DNA of 64,000 nucleotides from positions 5,238,136 through 5,302,135 of the forward strand of contig OY848919.1 of assembly GCA_963693285.1 (NCBI GenBank), in the 5' to 3' direction. Source of the stretch: Xestospongia muta. Its lineage: Eukaryota > Porifera > Demospongiae > Haplosclerida > Petrosiidae. The translations under genes and the position numbers were made by a program. Shown one piece after another: positions 12,497 through 26,800 of the stretch (positions within the stretch are counted from its first letter, which is position 1; every line of letters starts with the position of its first letter). The notes under the pieces are model-generated. The model had not been told where the DNA came from. It was given only the letters and a program-made list of their open reading frames with translations, and ran no database searches.

Positions 12497-13310
12497 TCAG
12501 ATCAGAGCAAACATGAGAACAACAATTATTATTGTAGTCACAGATGCCATTAGACCAGCACTTCCTGATCCTAAGAACACAAAAATAATTATGTTAACCA
12601 TGTTATAAAGGATATGCATAATTACTTGTTGTATTATAATAGACATCATTTAATACACTTACCCTGGCAATTGTTTGGCAAACAAATTTGAACATTAAAA
12701 TAACCTAATTTTGCTGGAGAATTAATTTCTAAAGGTGAGAAATTAGTCACATTCCCATCATAAGCCCACCAGACATTTCGACAGACATTGAGATCAAGAT
12801 CATGAGATTTATCACGACTAATAATAGGACGAGTAAATGAGACTGTTAATATTCCATTGGACAAAGAGGTTGATGTTTGTGTAATATTCTGCTGTGCATC
12901 AATGATTGGCTGGTTTAATTCTACAACCCAACTGTACAAGACAACAAAAAATTTTGCACCTAAGTTATTTTAAATAAGTTAACAGACCTGTCTAATACAA
13001 AGCTTTGTCCTTGTCCATTGTTTCCTGCAAGGATTAGATCCAATCTAATACGTCCAATCTAAATGAACACCAATAAAAATAATTAAATAAAACTGCAATA
13101 ATTATTACTTACATCTGAGTTTGAAGAATTAGCAAAACCAACAGCAATATATTGATTGCCAATACTTGGAGCAGACATAGCAAACCTCACATATGTATCA
13201 TTAGCACTCCAGCTCAGAACAAATGATGAGTTAGTAAGTCTACCAGTACATTGAGCAGTAGTAACAGTCAACAAGGCAGCTAGACTGACAATCTGGAACA
13301 CTCCAAACAT
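12497..13310 (-). CDS. DOMON-domain secreted or GPI-anchored protein, gene C
   Basis: Four exons join in frame: 13113-13310, 12988-13058, 12663-12931 and 12497-12570, giving 203 residues. The signal peptide MFGVFQIVSLAALLTVTTAQ is followed by the DOMON pattern (YIAVGFANSS, then LILAGNNGQG, FTRPII, DLDVCRN-type DLNVCRNVWWAY). The sequence ends CLPNNCQG, a short SGSAG linker and a hydrophobic C-terminus. Exon phases equal those of gene A, so both are probably live paralogues. It is divergently placed about 1.56 kb from KNL1. Whether it binds heme or a sugar cannot be read from the sequence. Confidence 0.75.
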
Positions 13311-14074
13311 CTTGTTTTAATAGTCTCAGCACAGATAGATAAATGAATCAATATCGACAAGTATTCTTGAATATAGCTTATAAAACTGACAGTTAAATTT
13401 ATAGTCAATGTAAACATCTAATTAGATTAAAGTACACAATATTCATAAAGTGGCACCACCTTTAATTTTACACTATATAATATGGAATCAACTGGTAACT
13501 TAATTTATCCAAATTAACAACATATTAACTTAAAATACCCTGAAAGTAGACAAAACAGAGAACTTACTCCTCTCATACTTGAGAGGAGTAAGATTTCTAT
13601 TTTGAAGTGATTATTTCTATTTGGTTTCAATTTTCTATAATAAATTAATTTTTTTGTTTACTTGGATAAATTCATGACTGTGTAATTAAATTTAAGTGAC
13701 AAAATTAATTGAATATTAATAAATCAATTGCAAATTAAATTCCTTTAACAATTAAGTTTAGAGGGTCTTGGTAATGAAGGATTTGGCTTGTTAGTGGCTT
13801 AAATGGATTGTCTGATGAGAGAAGTAAGATTGGTAGAGGAAGAGATAGTCTAGATACATCAAATAAAGTTAGAGTCAAATGAATATGTTTATAACAAAGA
13901 TGAAGAGAATGTTTAGATAATGGTATAGATGAAGAGGTTGACAAAGGATTTAAAGGGTGTAGTCCAGAAGATGATTAGGAAAACAGGGATAATTTGAATT
14001 ATATATCGTGCTTTAATAGTTACACTAAAGCTAGACAATACCCAAAATGTAAAAGGACAACTATACATAGAGCT

Positions 14075-14215
14075 TATGCAATGACGTCATCTAGTAGTGA
14101 TCCGTCGCCATTTTGAGTGGCAAAAACTTTCCTGTTACTATCTTGTATTCTGCCTATTTCTCACATTATGGGAAGAGTTGCTGTGCTATTGGACGTAAAC
14201 ATGTTGTACGAATTG
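14075..14215 (+). mobile_element. Possible THAP-domain transposon remnant
   Basis: This insert is absent from the equivalent flank of DOMON A. It contains a plus-strand GKSCCAIGRKH reading, which resembles the start of THAP zinc fingers ([M/x]-x-x-C-C-A-x-x-C). The second zinc Cys is replaced, and the nearby ATG is one base out of frame. It could be the relic of a P-like element. The match is short, so this is weak. Confidence 0.25.
14082..14089. promoter_or_regulatory. CRE-like palindrome TGACGTCA
   Basis: A perfect TGACGTCA lies between the divergent DOMON C and KNL1 genes, inside the small insert. It is the consensus for CREB/ATF dimers. A single eight-base match can occur by chance. Confidence 0.25.
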
Positions 14216-14871
14216 ACTTTTAAATTAATGGTCAATGTAGACATCTAATTGGATTAAAGTACATGGTAGACATGAAGTAGTGTCACTATTTTAAGCTATA
14301 TGGTATTAACTGAAACCTGAATAAAGTCAAATGCACTTAATGAACAACATGTTTACTAAGATCATCCATAATAGTAAACTGATCAGATTAGAAATTACCC
14401 TTCTCTCATTACCTGAGTGTAATGAATTTAATATCATATAATTGTAACAAACTATTATTCAAAGAAATCAGTCCCCAATTAATTAACTTATGTAGTAAAC
14501 TACGTCTAATAAGCAACAACGTTTATACTAACTTTTTAAGTAACTATGAATAGTTGTTTATTTCAGTAAAAAAACGTAGTTTCCTGATCCTGCATGCAGA
14601 TCGATAAATCATTAGCAGACAGCCCAGGCTCAGAACCAGCTAACTGAGAGCAACAATTTGTAGTCAAAGATGCGATTAGATCAGCAGCATTTGAGGCCTT
14701 CACTATGACATCAGTTAATTAAATGAATTGTATAAGTGGTTGATCACAGTTATTACAGAGCTTTTTTAACCCTGTCTGGACAAAGTTTCAGGATTAGTAT
14801 ACGGAAACCCGGATATCTTATTTTTGAAAAAGGCGGTCGATAGTGTGTTCCTTTCTCTCTCTCCCTTCAAG

Positions 14872-17800
14872 ATGACCGAGAATACTGACAAACAAGGGTA
14901 TGTGGAATGATTTATTTGTTTGAAAATAATATTTTTTACTTACAGGAGACGAAGTACTCGACGATCATCAGTGAGTTTTATACATACCTACATAGTACTA
15001 TACATTGAGACTTGACTTCGAACCCTCGTTACAATCCCTGACTATTGAAAACTTACTAGGAACCGCCTGACTTGCTAGTAGTTATAGAGATCATAAAACC
15101 AGCCACCTTTTGTCGTTGGCATGTAGACCTTCTCGTGTTAGCTAAGCAAAATTAATAAAGAAAAGATTGGCCATTGACATTATAATAGATATTAGAATAT
15201 AGTACTAATATCAATGATTTGAAAAGCATTTTCTGTAATGATAGAATTTATTTAAGACTATGTTAACTTAATGTCTTGATTCATGACTATACTTGTTCTG
15301 TTATTTTTGAAAATAAAAAATTATAATTATAGAAGTTGTGTCAAGATTATTTTGTTGTTACTGTCACTGCTGTAAGTCAGTAAATTTTCTCTCAGTTTAT
15401 ATTCATTGATTGCATTGGGCATTAGTAATTACTTGATACAAATTAACTCATATCTCACTTATACAATAATAGATTAAAACAATGTACAACACACAAGGTG
15501 TGTTATAGAACAACCTTAAGATACCTGACATGTTTTACTCGCCTAGTGGAAATGGCTAACACTACTGGTTATTTTTAGTAAAAAATGATAATTAGAAACT
15601 TTTAAAAAAGAAATGCTCCTCTTGTAACTCGTAAGTATGAATTCTTTGACGTTATGATTTATTCTGTTTATTGTTAGATTGTTTTGTTAGTAAGCTAGAA
15701 TAAAGCAATGTCAGATATTGAAATGTTTCAATTAAATGTCAATTTATATCTATTTATTAGATATTGAAGACATCTCGTCCATTGGGATCTTTAGATAATG
15801 TTGGATTGGATGAAAGGTAAGCAATTATTAATATTATAGAGGTTAAAATATTGACAAATGTCCAAACAACATTTTTTCCTACAATTCTCAATATGTACTT
15901 TGACCTAAAAAGATAAGATTATATGAGAATGTATTGAAAGTAGCTTGATGTAGAGTCATTTACATCAATGAAGAAACTTTACATGAACAGTTTTCAACTA
16001 AACATCCTTTTTACTTAGACAACTAGAAAAAATGTTTAAATGTCTTATGTTTGGAAAATACTTTTATTATCTATAGTATGTAGCAAGTAAAGGTTCATGT
16101 TTATAATTTTTTATAAATATTTCACATATTAATGTACTTCCAAGCACAAGTTTTTTACATTTATCATAATTTAAAAATATGTTTCTATTTAACACTTACA
16201 AATCATTTCTTGTTTAACTGGATATTTGTACTTTGTACATAGACCATATGAAAAGAGAAGAGTTAGCTTCAATCACAACATCATGGTGAAGTAAGTATTA
16301 TGCCACACACTTGGTGCACTTGACTATCTCTGTCCGAGTTGAGTTGGACCACCAGACATGTAAATAACTTTGCCGTTTTACGTACTATCTGAATGGAACT
16401 TGTACCAATCAATTTAGCTTGCTAACGTACATTTTATATGAAAAGTTTGGCTCTAGTGCTACGAGAAAGTAGTAAATTAAAAAGTCCATGCATTTTTAAT
16501 GACATACCTCTATCATACTTCAAATTCCATACCTTAGAAAAATACTTTTCACTTTGAGAACTTTGCCATGTGTCACGTGGCAATTCAAAATTACAGTTCT
16601 AATTATATGAACAGATGTTCTATTATAACAATTATTACTATTAAAATAATAATCAGATATTGTCTGTTAGCATGACATTCATGTAAATAAATAATAGATA
16701 ACATTGTGAGAAAATACCTCACCTTACATTCTATGCATAAAATCCTTTTTAATGAAGGACTCAACTCAACTCGGACAGAATATACATAATATAAAATACA
16801 TGTACAATAGCCTTGTGTGATAGCTTATCTTAATATAATGATAATTGTTTTATCATAGGATGTCTATTGTAGTTAATGTTTTTGTTACTAGTACCTATAT
16901 TGTCTTTATTTAGAGAGTTTCTTGATCAAGGCAATCAAGCCATTGATAAAAATGGTTAGACTCATACAATAGTATCTATCTCATACATAATTGAGATTAG
17001 TAAATTGATTTATCAAAATATTTTATTATTAGCATGTTACTTGCTAATACAATTGGAATTATTTAAAAAAATACAAGTGACTATTGTGTTATTGTATATG
17101 TGTATTTTATAGAGGAAGATGATAACAAGCTGCCAATTCCAGATGTCCAACCTGACCTCTCTAATGTAAGTTAGTAAATTGTACATGTAGAGTCAGTGAT
17201 GTATGTGTGTGTACTTGTAGTGTCAATGTAGTGTATAACTTTCCCAGAAGTTGATTTTCATTGCTCTAAATTTCACTATGTTTATGACTTTAAGTTGAGT
17301 TATACTTGTCCGAGTTGAGTTGGGCCACCCAGACATGTAAATAACTTTGCCATTTTACGTGTTATTTGCATGGAACTTGTACCAATCAATTCAGCTTACA
17401 AACACACATTTTATATATGAAATTTGGCTCTCTAATGCTACAAGAAAGTAGCAAACTATAAACTCCATACATTTTCAATGGCATATCTTGATCATATTTC
17501 AAAATCCAGACCTTAGATTTAGAATAGTACTTTTCACCTTGAGAGTCAGCCATGTGTCATGTGGTAATTCAAAATTACAGTTCTAATTATATGAACAGAT
17601 GTTCTATTATAACAATTATTTATTAAAATAATAATCAGGTATTGTCTGTTAGCATGACATTCACATGAACAAATAATGATAAATATACTTCAGCACTAAG
17701 TGCATAGAGTCAGTAGGTGAGAAAATACCTCACCTTGCATGATGCATCCATGTATAAAACACCTTTTTTAAACGACTTAACTCAACTTAGAGTATAGTGC

Positions 17801-20800
17801 CTTGACTTGATGATGCTATATAGAAACAAGTTAAAGATCTGTACCACTCAGCACCACAGTTAATATACCAGAGACTGAGACCTATATTGTATTATCAAAT
17901 AATGAGTGTATAGGTATCTGTCTATGGCATGTAGTATTACAGATACATGTGTATGTTATTATGTACTCTAATATTCTCAACTTAACTCCATAATAAGTTG
18001 GTAATGATGATGTTAATATACCAAACTACAATTCAATGTGAGCAGTTTATAGATAAACATGTACATGTGTGTCTGTACAAACATAATTTAGGTAAACGCA
18101 GGCAAGGTAGCAATCACGTTCTAGTTTGTTGACCCCTAGACAATCTTTTAATTGATTATGAGTCAAGTTATTAGTATTTTCAATTTCATTATATTTTATA
18201 GGTATATTTGGCCCCAGCTAATGAGTCTTTCTATCAAATATCAACTCCAGTCGGAGCTAAGAAAAGAAGGATCACATCATTTCATCCTGACAATCGTCTG
18301 TCACTCATTCCTCCATTAGAAGATATAGAATTTGAGGTACTATACTAATTTAATTAACTATTGTACATTTGTAGCCCCACCCACCACTAATGAAGTCAGG
18401 AAACAAGATTGCTATATTGTTGACTTTGTATTATGTATGACTACTAAATTTATTTTTGATATTATTTTTACATATAAATCAAAAGTGGGCTTTAATAAGA
18501 GATATGTATATTATATAGCCTTATACTGAAGAGAGTCCAGCTATGTCTGTTGCTGAGGAACAGAAAATTACTCTACCAGAAAAGGTACAAAACCATATTA
18601 TATACATAGGACATGTTCTTGCTATGTATAAACTGTATATATATATATGATGTATCATAATTTTTATATTTCAGGATGTACTATTGGAACAAAATGACAT
18701 GATGAGGGCTACTGTAATGGAGGATATGGATATGAGTTTAACACTGGAGGAATCATTTTTAGCACCTCAGTTACTTCAGGACTCTCCCTTAAAAGAACCT
18801 CCTATTCAAGATATGGAGTGCCAGAGCGATCAGGTATGTGTGACACGCATAATTTTTATGAGGGTTCACTTACATGTAATTGTTTTAATTAAAGGGATTT
18901 CCTCTTACATTAACTTCCTTTTAATGAATGCACACTGTACAATAAAGTTGCTTACAAACAATAAACCACAAATTGATAATATATATTGTATTCATGACTC
19001 TTAAACTTCTATTATGAATATTCTTTTAATAATTTTAAAGCCTGTCTTGTGAAGTGGGAAGCCATTGAAGTTTATAGTTGTAATGTAGTTAATTTGGACT
19101 TGACAATATGTAAGTGAAGGCAGGTGTTCATTGTGTTGAAGCTGAAGCATTGTAAAGACAATGTTGTTTAGTATAAGTGTCACATATTTCTACGATAAAG
19201 GTAATCATGAAAATATAACTTATAAGCAAAGTTCTTGTTGATATACAAGTCTATAGTCATTGTATGTCCTCTTGCTAGCTTACTTCTCTGCTTATTTTCT
19301 ATTCTATAGTTATGTTTTTACAAACACTGCTGCTAATTATATAAACTTTATACTTTGTACCTCTAGTCAATGTTTCACTATTAAGTCTGTATCTTCCAAG
19401 ACAATTATAAGATGATTTTTTAATTATAATTTTGTTGACTATGAGATGGGTCAAGCTGACGTACTATACTCTGTCTGAGTTAAGAGGAGCCACCTAGACA
19501 TGAGTCTGTTGTTTTACTTGCTATCTAAATGGGACTTCACAAATGAACTTAGCTTGGGAATGCGCATTTTGGCTCTCTAGTCTTATGAGAAAGTAAAACT
19601 ATAAAACTTCATGCATTTTCAATGGCATGCCTTCAACATACTTCAAATTTGCACCTTTGAGTATTTAATAAATAGCAATTTTCGCCAATTTCAGCTATCT
19701 CACGTGGCAATTCAAAATTACAGTTCTAATTATATGAAAAATGTTCTATTATAACAATTATTAATATTAAAATAATAATCAGGTATTGTCTTTTGCGATA
19801 TAAGGTAGCTATAAAGTCACCATGGTTCTGAAAAAACCCTTTTAATAATGAAGGAAGACTGAGAATGCCTAGAACTATTAGTATTTAGAACTATCATGAA
19901 ACTCATCTCATCCAGTTCCTTTCAGAAATCCTTGAGTCAGTTTACGCCTGTTGAGTTCCTCAAAATAGTCATAGACATTCACAACAACCTCCTTTGTTTG
20001 TAACCTCAATCTCCTTCCCTTTGGCATTTTCACGAACAACAGATAAACAATGGTGTATTTGCATGACATACACATGAACGAATAATAATACATTTAAATA
20101 CATTCCTTGTATACAAAACCTTTTTTAATAAGTGGCTCTTCTCAACTTGGACAGAGTATAATTACTGTTGACCACACCTACTTGTTTCTATATTATTGTT
20201 AATGGTCTTTCTATTATCCATAGCCTATTTCTACTGGAGCAGTAACCATCAACGAGACATCAAACAAATTGGGTCTATCAGGAAAGAGTCAACTTAATCC
20301 AACATCATTTCCAATGTCGCTATTAACTCCACCCAAACCATGTTCAGAGTTAGCTCCACCTCCAGCTAATATCCCAGAGACTAAGACCCATGTTGTAGTA
20401 TCAAATAATGAGCATACAGTTTATGGTGGTGATCTGTCTCTAACATGTGTAGGAGATATTACCGATATGTCCTTATGTACACCAGTAGTATCACCTGATC
20501 CCCATAACAAGTCAGTAATGATGCCACATTGTCATACAGTATATGGTGGTGATATGTCCATGACATTAGATGATTCACAGACATCATCAGTATGCTCAAA
20601 GATAACCCCTGAAGATTTGAGTGTCACAAGTAGACAAGAACTTCAAACTAGTACTATAGTACTCCCAGTACCAGCTCCTATTACAACTGATTCTGTTGGT
20701 ATTGCTGATAATGGAGGAGGTGCTAGTGTCACTAATACAATTGACAATATTGCTCCAGTTATCTCCACTGCCTTTGAGAATTGTGTTTCTAGTACTAATG

Positions 20801-23800
20801 ATACTAAGCACGTTTCACTCATTTCCAGTGATGTTAGTGAGACTAAGACCCCTGAGATTCAGGAAGTAATATCCAGTCATCTTAATACTACAGAGTCCAA
20901 CATTCAAACTGGTGGTCCAGTATTGTCCAGTGATACTAGTACTATTGAACCAGACCCAGTAATAACCAATACCCCTGGTACCAATATTCCACTGATTTCC
21001 AATGCCCCTGAAACCAATTTCAACAATATGAGTGTTGTTATTCTCAACGCCCCTGAGAGTAATAATCCAGTAATATCTGTTGATCCTGTAACTCCATCTA
21101 CTGGTACATTATCAATGTCTCATACTCAAGCTAAACTTGTAGAATCTGGTCCACCAGTTGGTAGTAGCGAGTGGAGGATTCGAGACCCTCCTTCACTGAC
21201 AGCTGGCCACAAACGTCACAACATCTCACAGTCAGCAGTTGTGTCAAAGAAACTTGCAATTACCCCTTCATCTCAAAGTCGTTTTACTCCCGGAATGACA
21301 ACATCAGGGATACCTCGTATGAAATCACCGTATTTGAGTTATTCGGGCCAGAAATCACACAGCACGCAAATATCTCAAGTACTTGCTAATAGTTTGAAGA
21401 AAAGAAAAGAAAGAAATCGAGTTGATGAAACCATCACTAAGTCAACTACATCTGTGAAAGCTCCTTATGAAAGTGACCACACCTTTACTGTGTTAGCTAC
21501 TACTGAACAAGATGATGACCAAGCATGTGTTGATGAAACTTTCCTGATACAGGATGCACCAGTAGAGGTACGTATTAATAATAAGAAATTTTGATATTGT
21601 CATACATTTACAAGATCAGGTGGTTATGATAGCCTACCAAATTTGAGGTGTTATGTGCTGATTTATAAATATTATGATAAATCTATAGTGCATCGAAATG
21701 TCCCTTTGTTTCATAGTGTGTTTTTTTCAGATTTTTGCTATAGTCTCATCATGTGTAGATTTTAAAGTGGTAGATGAACGTGTTGAAATTATTTAATAAA
21801 GTCTTGTTCATAAGTTGTAATTACCTACTTTCTATAATAATCTATACACAAAGCAATCGTCACATATCTTAAGACTCTTACATTTTGTATTGTTCGTTTT
21901 ACTGATCTTGATGATAATGATGATGGCTTTCATTATATGTACATGTCAGCTGTTGTATCCAGGATTTTAATAATGAAAAGAATGCCTGGTAACTAATTGT
22001 GCATCTGGATAATTCCAATTTATACAATATAATCTATGGAAATTATGCTCATGCATAAACAGTAGTTACCAAGCGTTCTTTTCTTTTGTCGAACATCTGG
22101 GTACAAGGCTAATCAGTTGTTAATGGTTTATGTAATATAATTGTAATTTGTTTTGTCATTGTTATAGCACAAACCTTTCTGGATATACAATGTATTTTGC
22201 ATTGCAGTATTAATATCTATTTCTATTAATAGGTTGATCCAGATCCTTTATCACAACAACCAGATGTTATCTCTAAGGATCCATCTGATGATACCTCTCC
22301 TCTACCACACAACACGACTAAAATATTAGACGAGGGACAATGTGACTGGCTGACAGACCAACGCTCAATGGACTCCCTTGCTTTAATTAATGACAGTGTC
22401 CTAACTCAGCCTGAAATGACCTCACCTCCTACTAACAAGTCTCTTATTCAAACCCCTATTAACTTGACACGCCCATCTCATAACCTTCCACATTCGTTAA
22501 TTAACTCTACACAAAGACCCTCTATTACTATACCTGTATCTAATACACCAGCAAAAGCAAAATTACGTCATTTGGCATCAATTGTTCCCACACTACATCA
22601 AACTCCTGGACCAGTGGGTGCAGTTAATTCTCCTCTAATTCTTACTCCAGAGATAGCTATTTTAGATGGTACACTTAATCAAACACAAATCCCTTCAATT
22701 TTATTAGAAGATGACAGTGAACTTGAACCTGTGTCATTGTCTAGTAGAAAGAGTCTTGATAAGAGTATACTTCAAAAATTTGTTCAAGCTACTGATGCTA
22801 ACAAAAGTTTACATCTTGAAGTAGAATATGAAGCACAACAGAAGAGACTTCAAAGGGAAGAGCAAGAACGGCAGAGACGGCAACAATTGCTAGAGGAGCA
22901 AAAGAAACAAGAACAAAAGTTACTTGAGGAGCAGAGACAGCAACAACTTATTGAAGAACAGAAGAAACAAGAGCAATTGGAGCAACAGAAATTAATTGAG
23001 GAGCAGAGACAGCAGCAACTTATTGAAGAACAGAAGAAACAAGAACAATTGGAGCAACAGAAATTAATTGAGGAGCAGAGACAGCAACGACTTATTCAAG
23101 AACAGAAGAAACAAGAACAATTGGAGCAACAGAAATTAATTGAGGAGCAGAGACAGCAACGACATATTGAAGAACAGAAGAAACAAGAGCAATTGGAGCA
23201 ACAGAAATTAATTGAGGAGCAGAGACAGCAACAACTTATTGAAGAACAGAAGAAACAAGAGCAATTGGAGCAACAGAAATTAATCGAGGAGCAGAGAGAG
23301 CAGCGACTTATTGAAGAACAGAAGAAACAAGAGCTCTTAGAACAGCAGCAAATACAGCAAATGTCATTAGATAAAGAAAGTGTATTGGAAGAGAAGACAT
23401 TACTTGGACAGCAACAACAGCAGGACCAGTTAAACCCATTAAGAAATCAGAAAATACCAGATAAGAAACAAGAACATTCTCTAAGAGATGAGAAAGAACA
23501 GCCACAAATGGAACAGGAGGTAGATTATACCAGTGGACTCTTTCTTAAGTCACCAGATAATTCCATCCTTAACTCCCCAGCTCTCACTATCAGCTCTAAT
23601 AATATTAATGATAGTCAAGTACCAGCTTCACTGAATACCACTATTACCACACAAGCTAAAGAAAACACAAACACCACTTTTTTCCTCAATGTAACACAGC
23701 CATCACAGCAAAATGAATCCAAGAGTGAAATACAGAATCACCCGTCAACTTCCTTCCAATCTCCTGAATTTTCACATTCTGCTAATGATGATGACAACTT

Positions 23801-26800
23801 GCCTCTTACAGAAATTGACAAACTACGTATAGATGCTGTTAATTTGGATGATAATCAAGAGAGTCTTCCCCTTATTGATACACTTGAGAAGATCCATTCA
23901 ATGTATGTTGATGTATGGAGATACATAATACATATGTTATTGTAATTTAATGTACAAATGATACATTGTGTTCGCATACATATACATGTACTTGTAAGTT
24001 AGTTTGATTAACTGTTATTTATTATTATTATAGGTTTAAAGAGTTACATGATGCTACGACAGTTAGGTTAACATCACATTATACTACTAATGAGAAGTTA
24101 CTGTGGTGTCTAAAGGGCATCCTTTTAAAAATAAATACATGTGAGTCTGTGTACATGTATATTAGAAAGTGTTGTTATCATTGAAATAAATAAAGGTATT
24201 GATACTATAGACTTATTTAAGTTATGTCAGTGGCTTTAAAAATTATGAAAAGTTTATAAAAATGATTTTTTGTAATACATACAATAGATATACAAAATTG
24301 TTGTAAGACTCTCAAAGTACATGTCACTGACCATGACTACCTCTAGTATTAAGGATATTCTGCCACATAGCAACCAATGTAGTTAAAAACAGTCTCTGAA
24401 AGGTCAACCATAGTATAGCATTCTACCATTGCTCTTTTATTATTGTGGTTTTCATGATAATGATATTCACAAAGTGATTGATTTTTCTAAGTATTCTTTT
24501 TGATAACCCTCTATATATGTATATATATGTATGTATGTATTATGTGTATAGTCTCCATTAAGAAACCACTTCCTGTCTACAGTAACCTAATTAGAACTTT
24601 GTTATCAATTTGGTTCAATTTAGTTGTACATGTACACTATATGAGTTATATTACCAGTCCACAAGCTTTGACTGCTGCAAAATTATATTTTCTCAAAGTC
24701 CTTTGCTTAGATAACGTGTACAAAGAGACTACTATTGTAAATTGTATGCATTGTTCTTTACACTAGTTCATATTATTTTAGTTATGGGATGTTATAGTTG
24801 TTTATTGTTTATACTGTAGGTGTGTGTGCTTTGAGATGTATGATAGATTATGCTCGACTTACAGAAGTGGGTAACACCCCTTTTGATTTCTCCTTTATTA
24901 ATTGGGATAGTATTCCCAACCTGGACACTAATGGTGCTGACAGAGAAGGGACTTTGTTACAGAAAGCATTATGGTCACGTCAATTGGTAAGCTAGTACAC
25001 TTGTATTTGTAAATCTGACTTTACAAAGTTTTTAAGTCTCACCAAAGTTTCTATTGATAATACTGAGTATGCAGTATATTATAGAATAGACATTTTCTTT
25101 GTTGATGATAGGGGCATATCAATATTATAAGTTGTGAAGTCTCACATGTACATTTAGATGCTTCATTTCTTATTAAGCATGTAGACTTTTGAGTGCAATA
25201 AAAATATTAGAGAGTTATGTAACAATCTGTTTTTATTTTATAGGCAACTGTCGTATTTGCTGTTTATCCTGTTCTTTTAAAAGTTTGCAAATCTCTAAAA
25301 CCGTAAGAGTTTATAAACTTCACACAATGTAATGTATAGTTTGTGGTTTACCTGATATACAAATATACCATATAGTAACAAGATTACTTTGAGTTATGTG
25401 TTTATGTATATGTGTACATGTGACAACGTTTTTTGGAATAAAGGCTGGAGGGATTTGGATCTAAGCCGTGGTACCTTAAACTTACTGCCCACTGACTTTA
25501 CTTTACAAATAATTTTGAATGATCCATTCTAATAATAGTCATGGTTTATGCCTATCGTAAATACTAATCTTAATTTTTAATGGGAAATCAGATTATAATT
25601 GAACTTTCTTCATTTTTAGGAAATTAGTATTACAAATAATCAATAAATAAGAAATGTTTCTAATGACATATTTTGGAATTCTTTGTATAATTTACCTTCA
25701 AGGATTTAACAAACTACAATTTTCATTTTGGTCATGTAGCCATTTGCCATATGAACGATTCAAAATTACATTCTAATTATCCGGACAAATACATTGTCAT
25801 AATAACATTCATGTGAATAATATTATGATATAATTAAAATATACAACTGACTTATTAAAGTGACAAAATTCGCATTCCCTTGTATATCACATTCAATTTT
25901 AATAGTGGATCTTGTCAATACAGATGAACTATTATATGTGATTACAAGATTTACTCAATAAGACAACTAAACAATACATCATAATACTACCATTGAATGG
26001 AATAAATGAATAAAATGTCCTCATAAGTGCACTCCATAACTAATGTTTCTACATTGCATAGTATTAATTTGTTTAATACGTATATCTGTTGTACTTGGTT
26101 ATGTCACTAACATTTCATTATAGAGTGTAGACAGTTATTAGTCATAATGTAATTTTTGTATTGTTTTTCATAGGGTCTTTAATTGGTGTGTGTATTCCTG
26201 GACACATGATACAGCATCTATTCAAATCAGTGATCAGTTTAGAATTATCGTAGATCTTGATACAGGAGGTAATACTAATATGTTATACAGTTCATTAATA
26301 TCTTATATTCTAGGTACTAGTAATAGTACAGTAGGTGTTGTCTGTCAGAAATTAAAGAACATTGAATTTGAAGTACTTAAAGGTATGATCATCACTACAA
26401 TGTGTGAAGAGTGTGTACAGTAAACTAATGGGACAGTTGATCTTTAGGAATAGCTCAATGGGACAGTCCAAACCTCAGGCCATATACATTATTGCTTGAT
26501 ATTTAGGATTTAGTTAGGGGTAGGGATCAATATTAAATATACTGATGTTGGTCTGTACTACTTACATATGGTTGTTTTGGAATATATGTTAACAAGAGTC
26601 CACAAAAACATGAGGTTGGATCACTTTGTGTTTTTAAAAATTTTAAAACTGTTACCATTTTGAACCATTTGTGAAGCCACACTCACAAATGTGCGAATCT
26701 GAATCTATCTATTTTTAAATCCTCTTAGAGCTAGTTATTGAGATACAAAAATAAATTCGAAAAGATAGTAAACAATTCTTGTCAACTGTGTGTAGAAATC

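Noticed and set aside
13735..13944. Minus-strand Ser/Pro/Leu-rich open frame in the DOMON flank
   Set aside because: The homologous flanks at 5700 and 10500 do not keep the frame, so it is probably non-coding repeat sequence.
22890..23345. Regular 72-bp repeats that could be taken for a CRISPR-like or satellite array
   Set aside because: They are in-frame coding repeats of the KNL1 coiled coil, without spacers.
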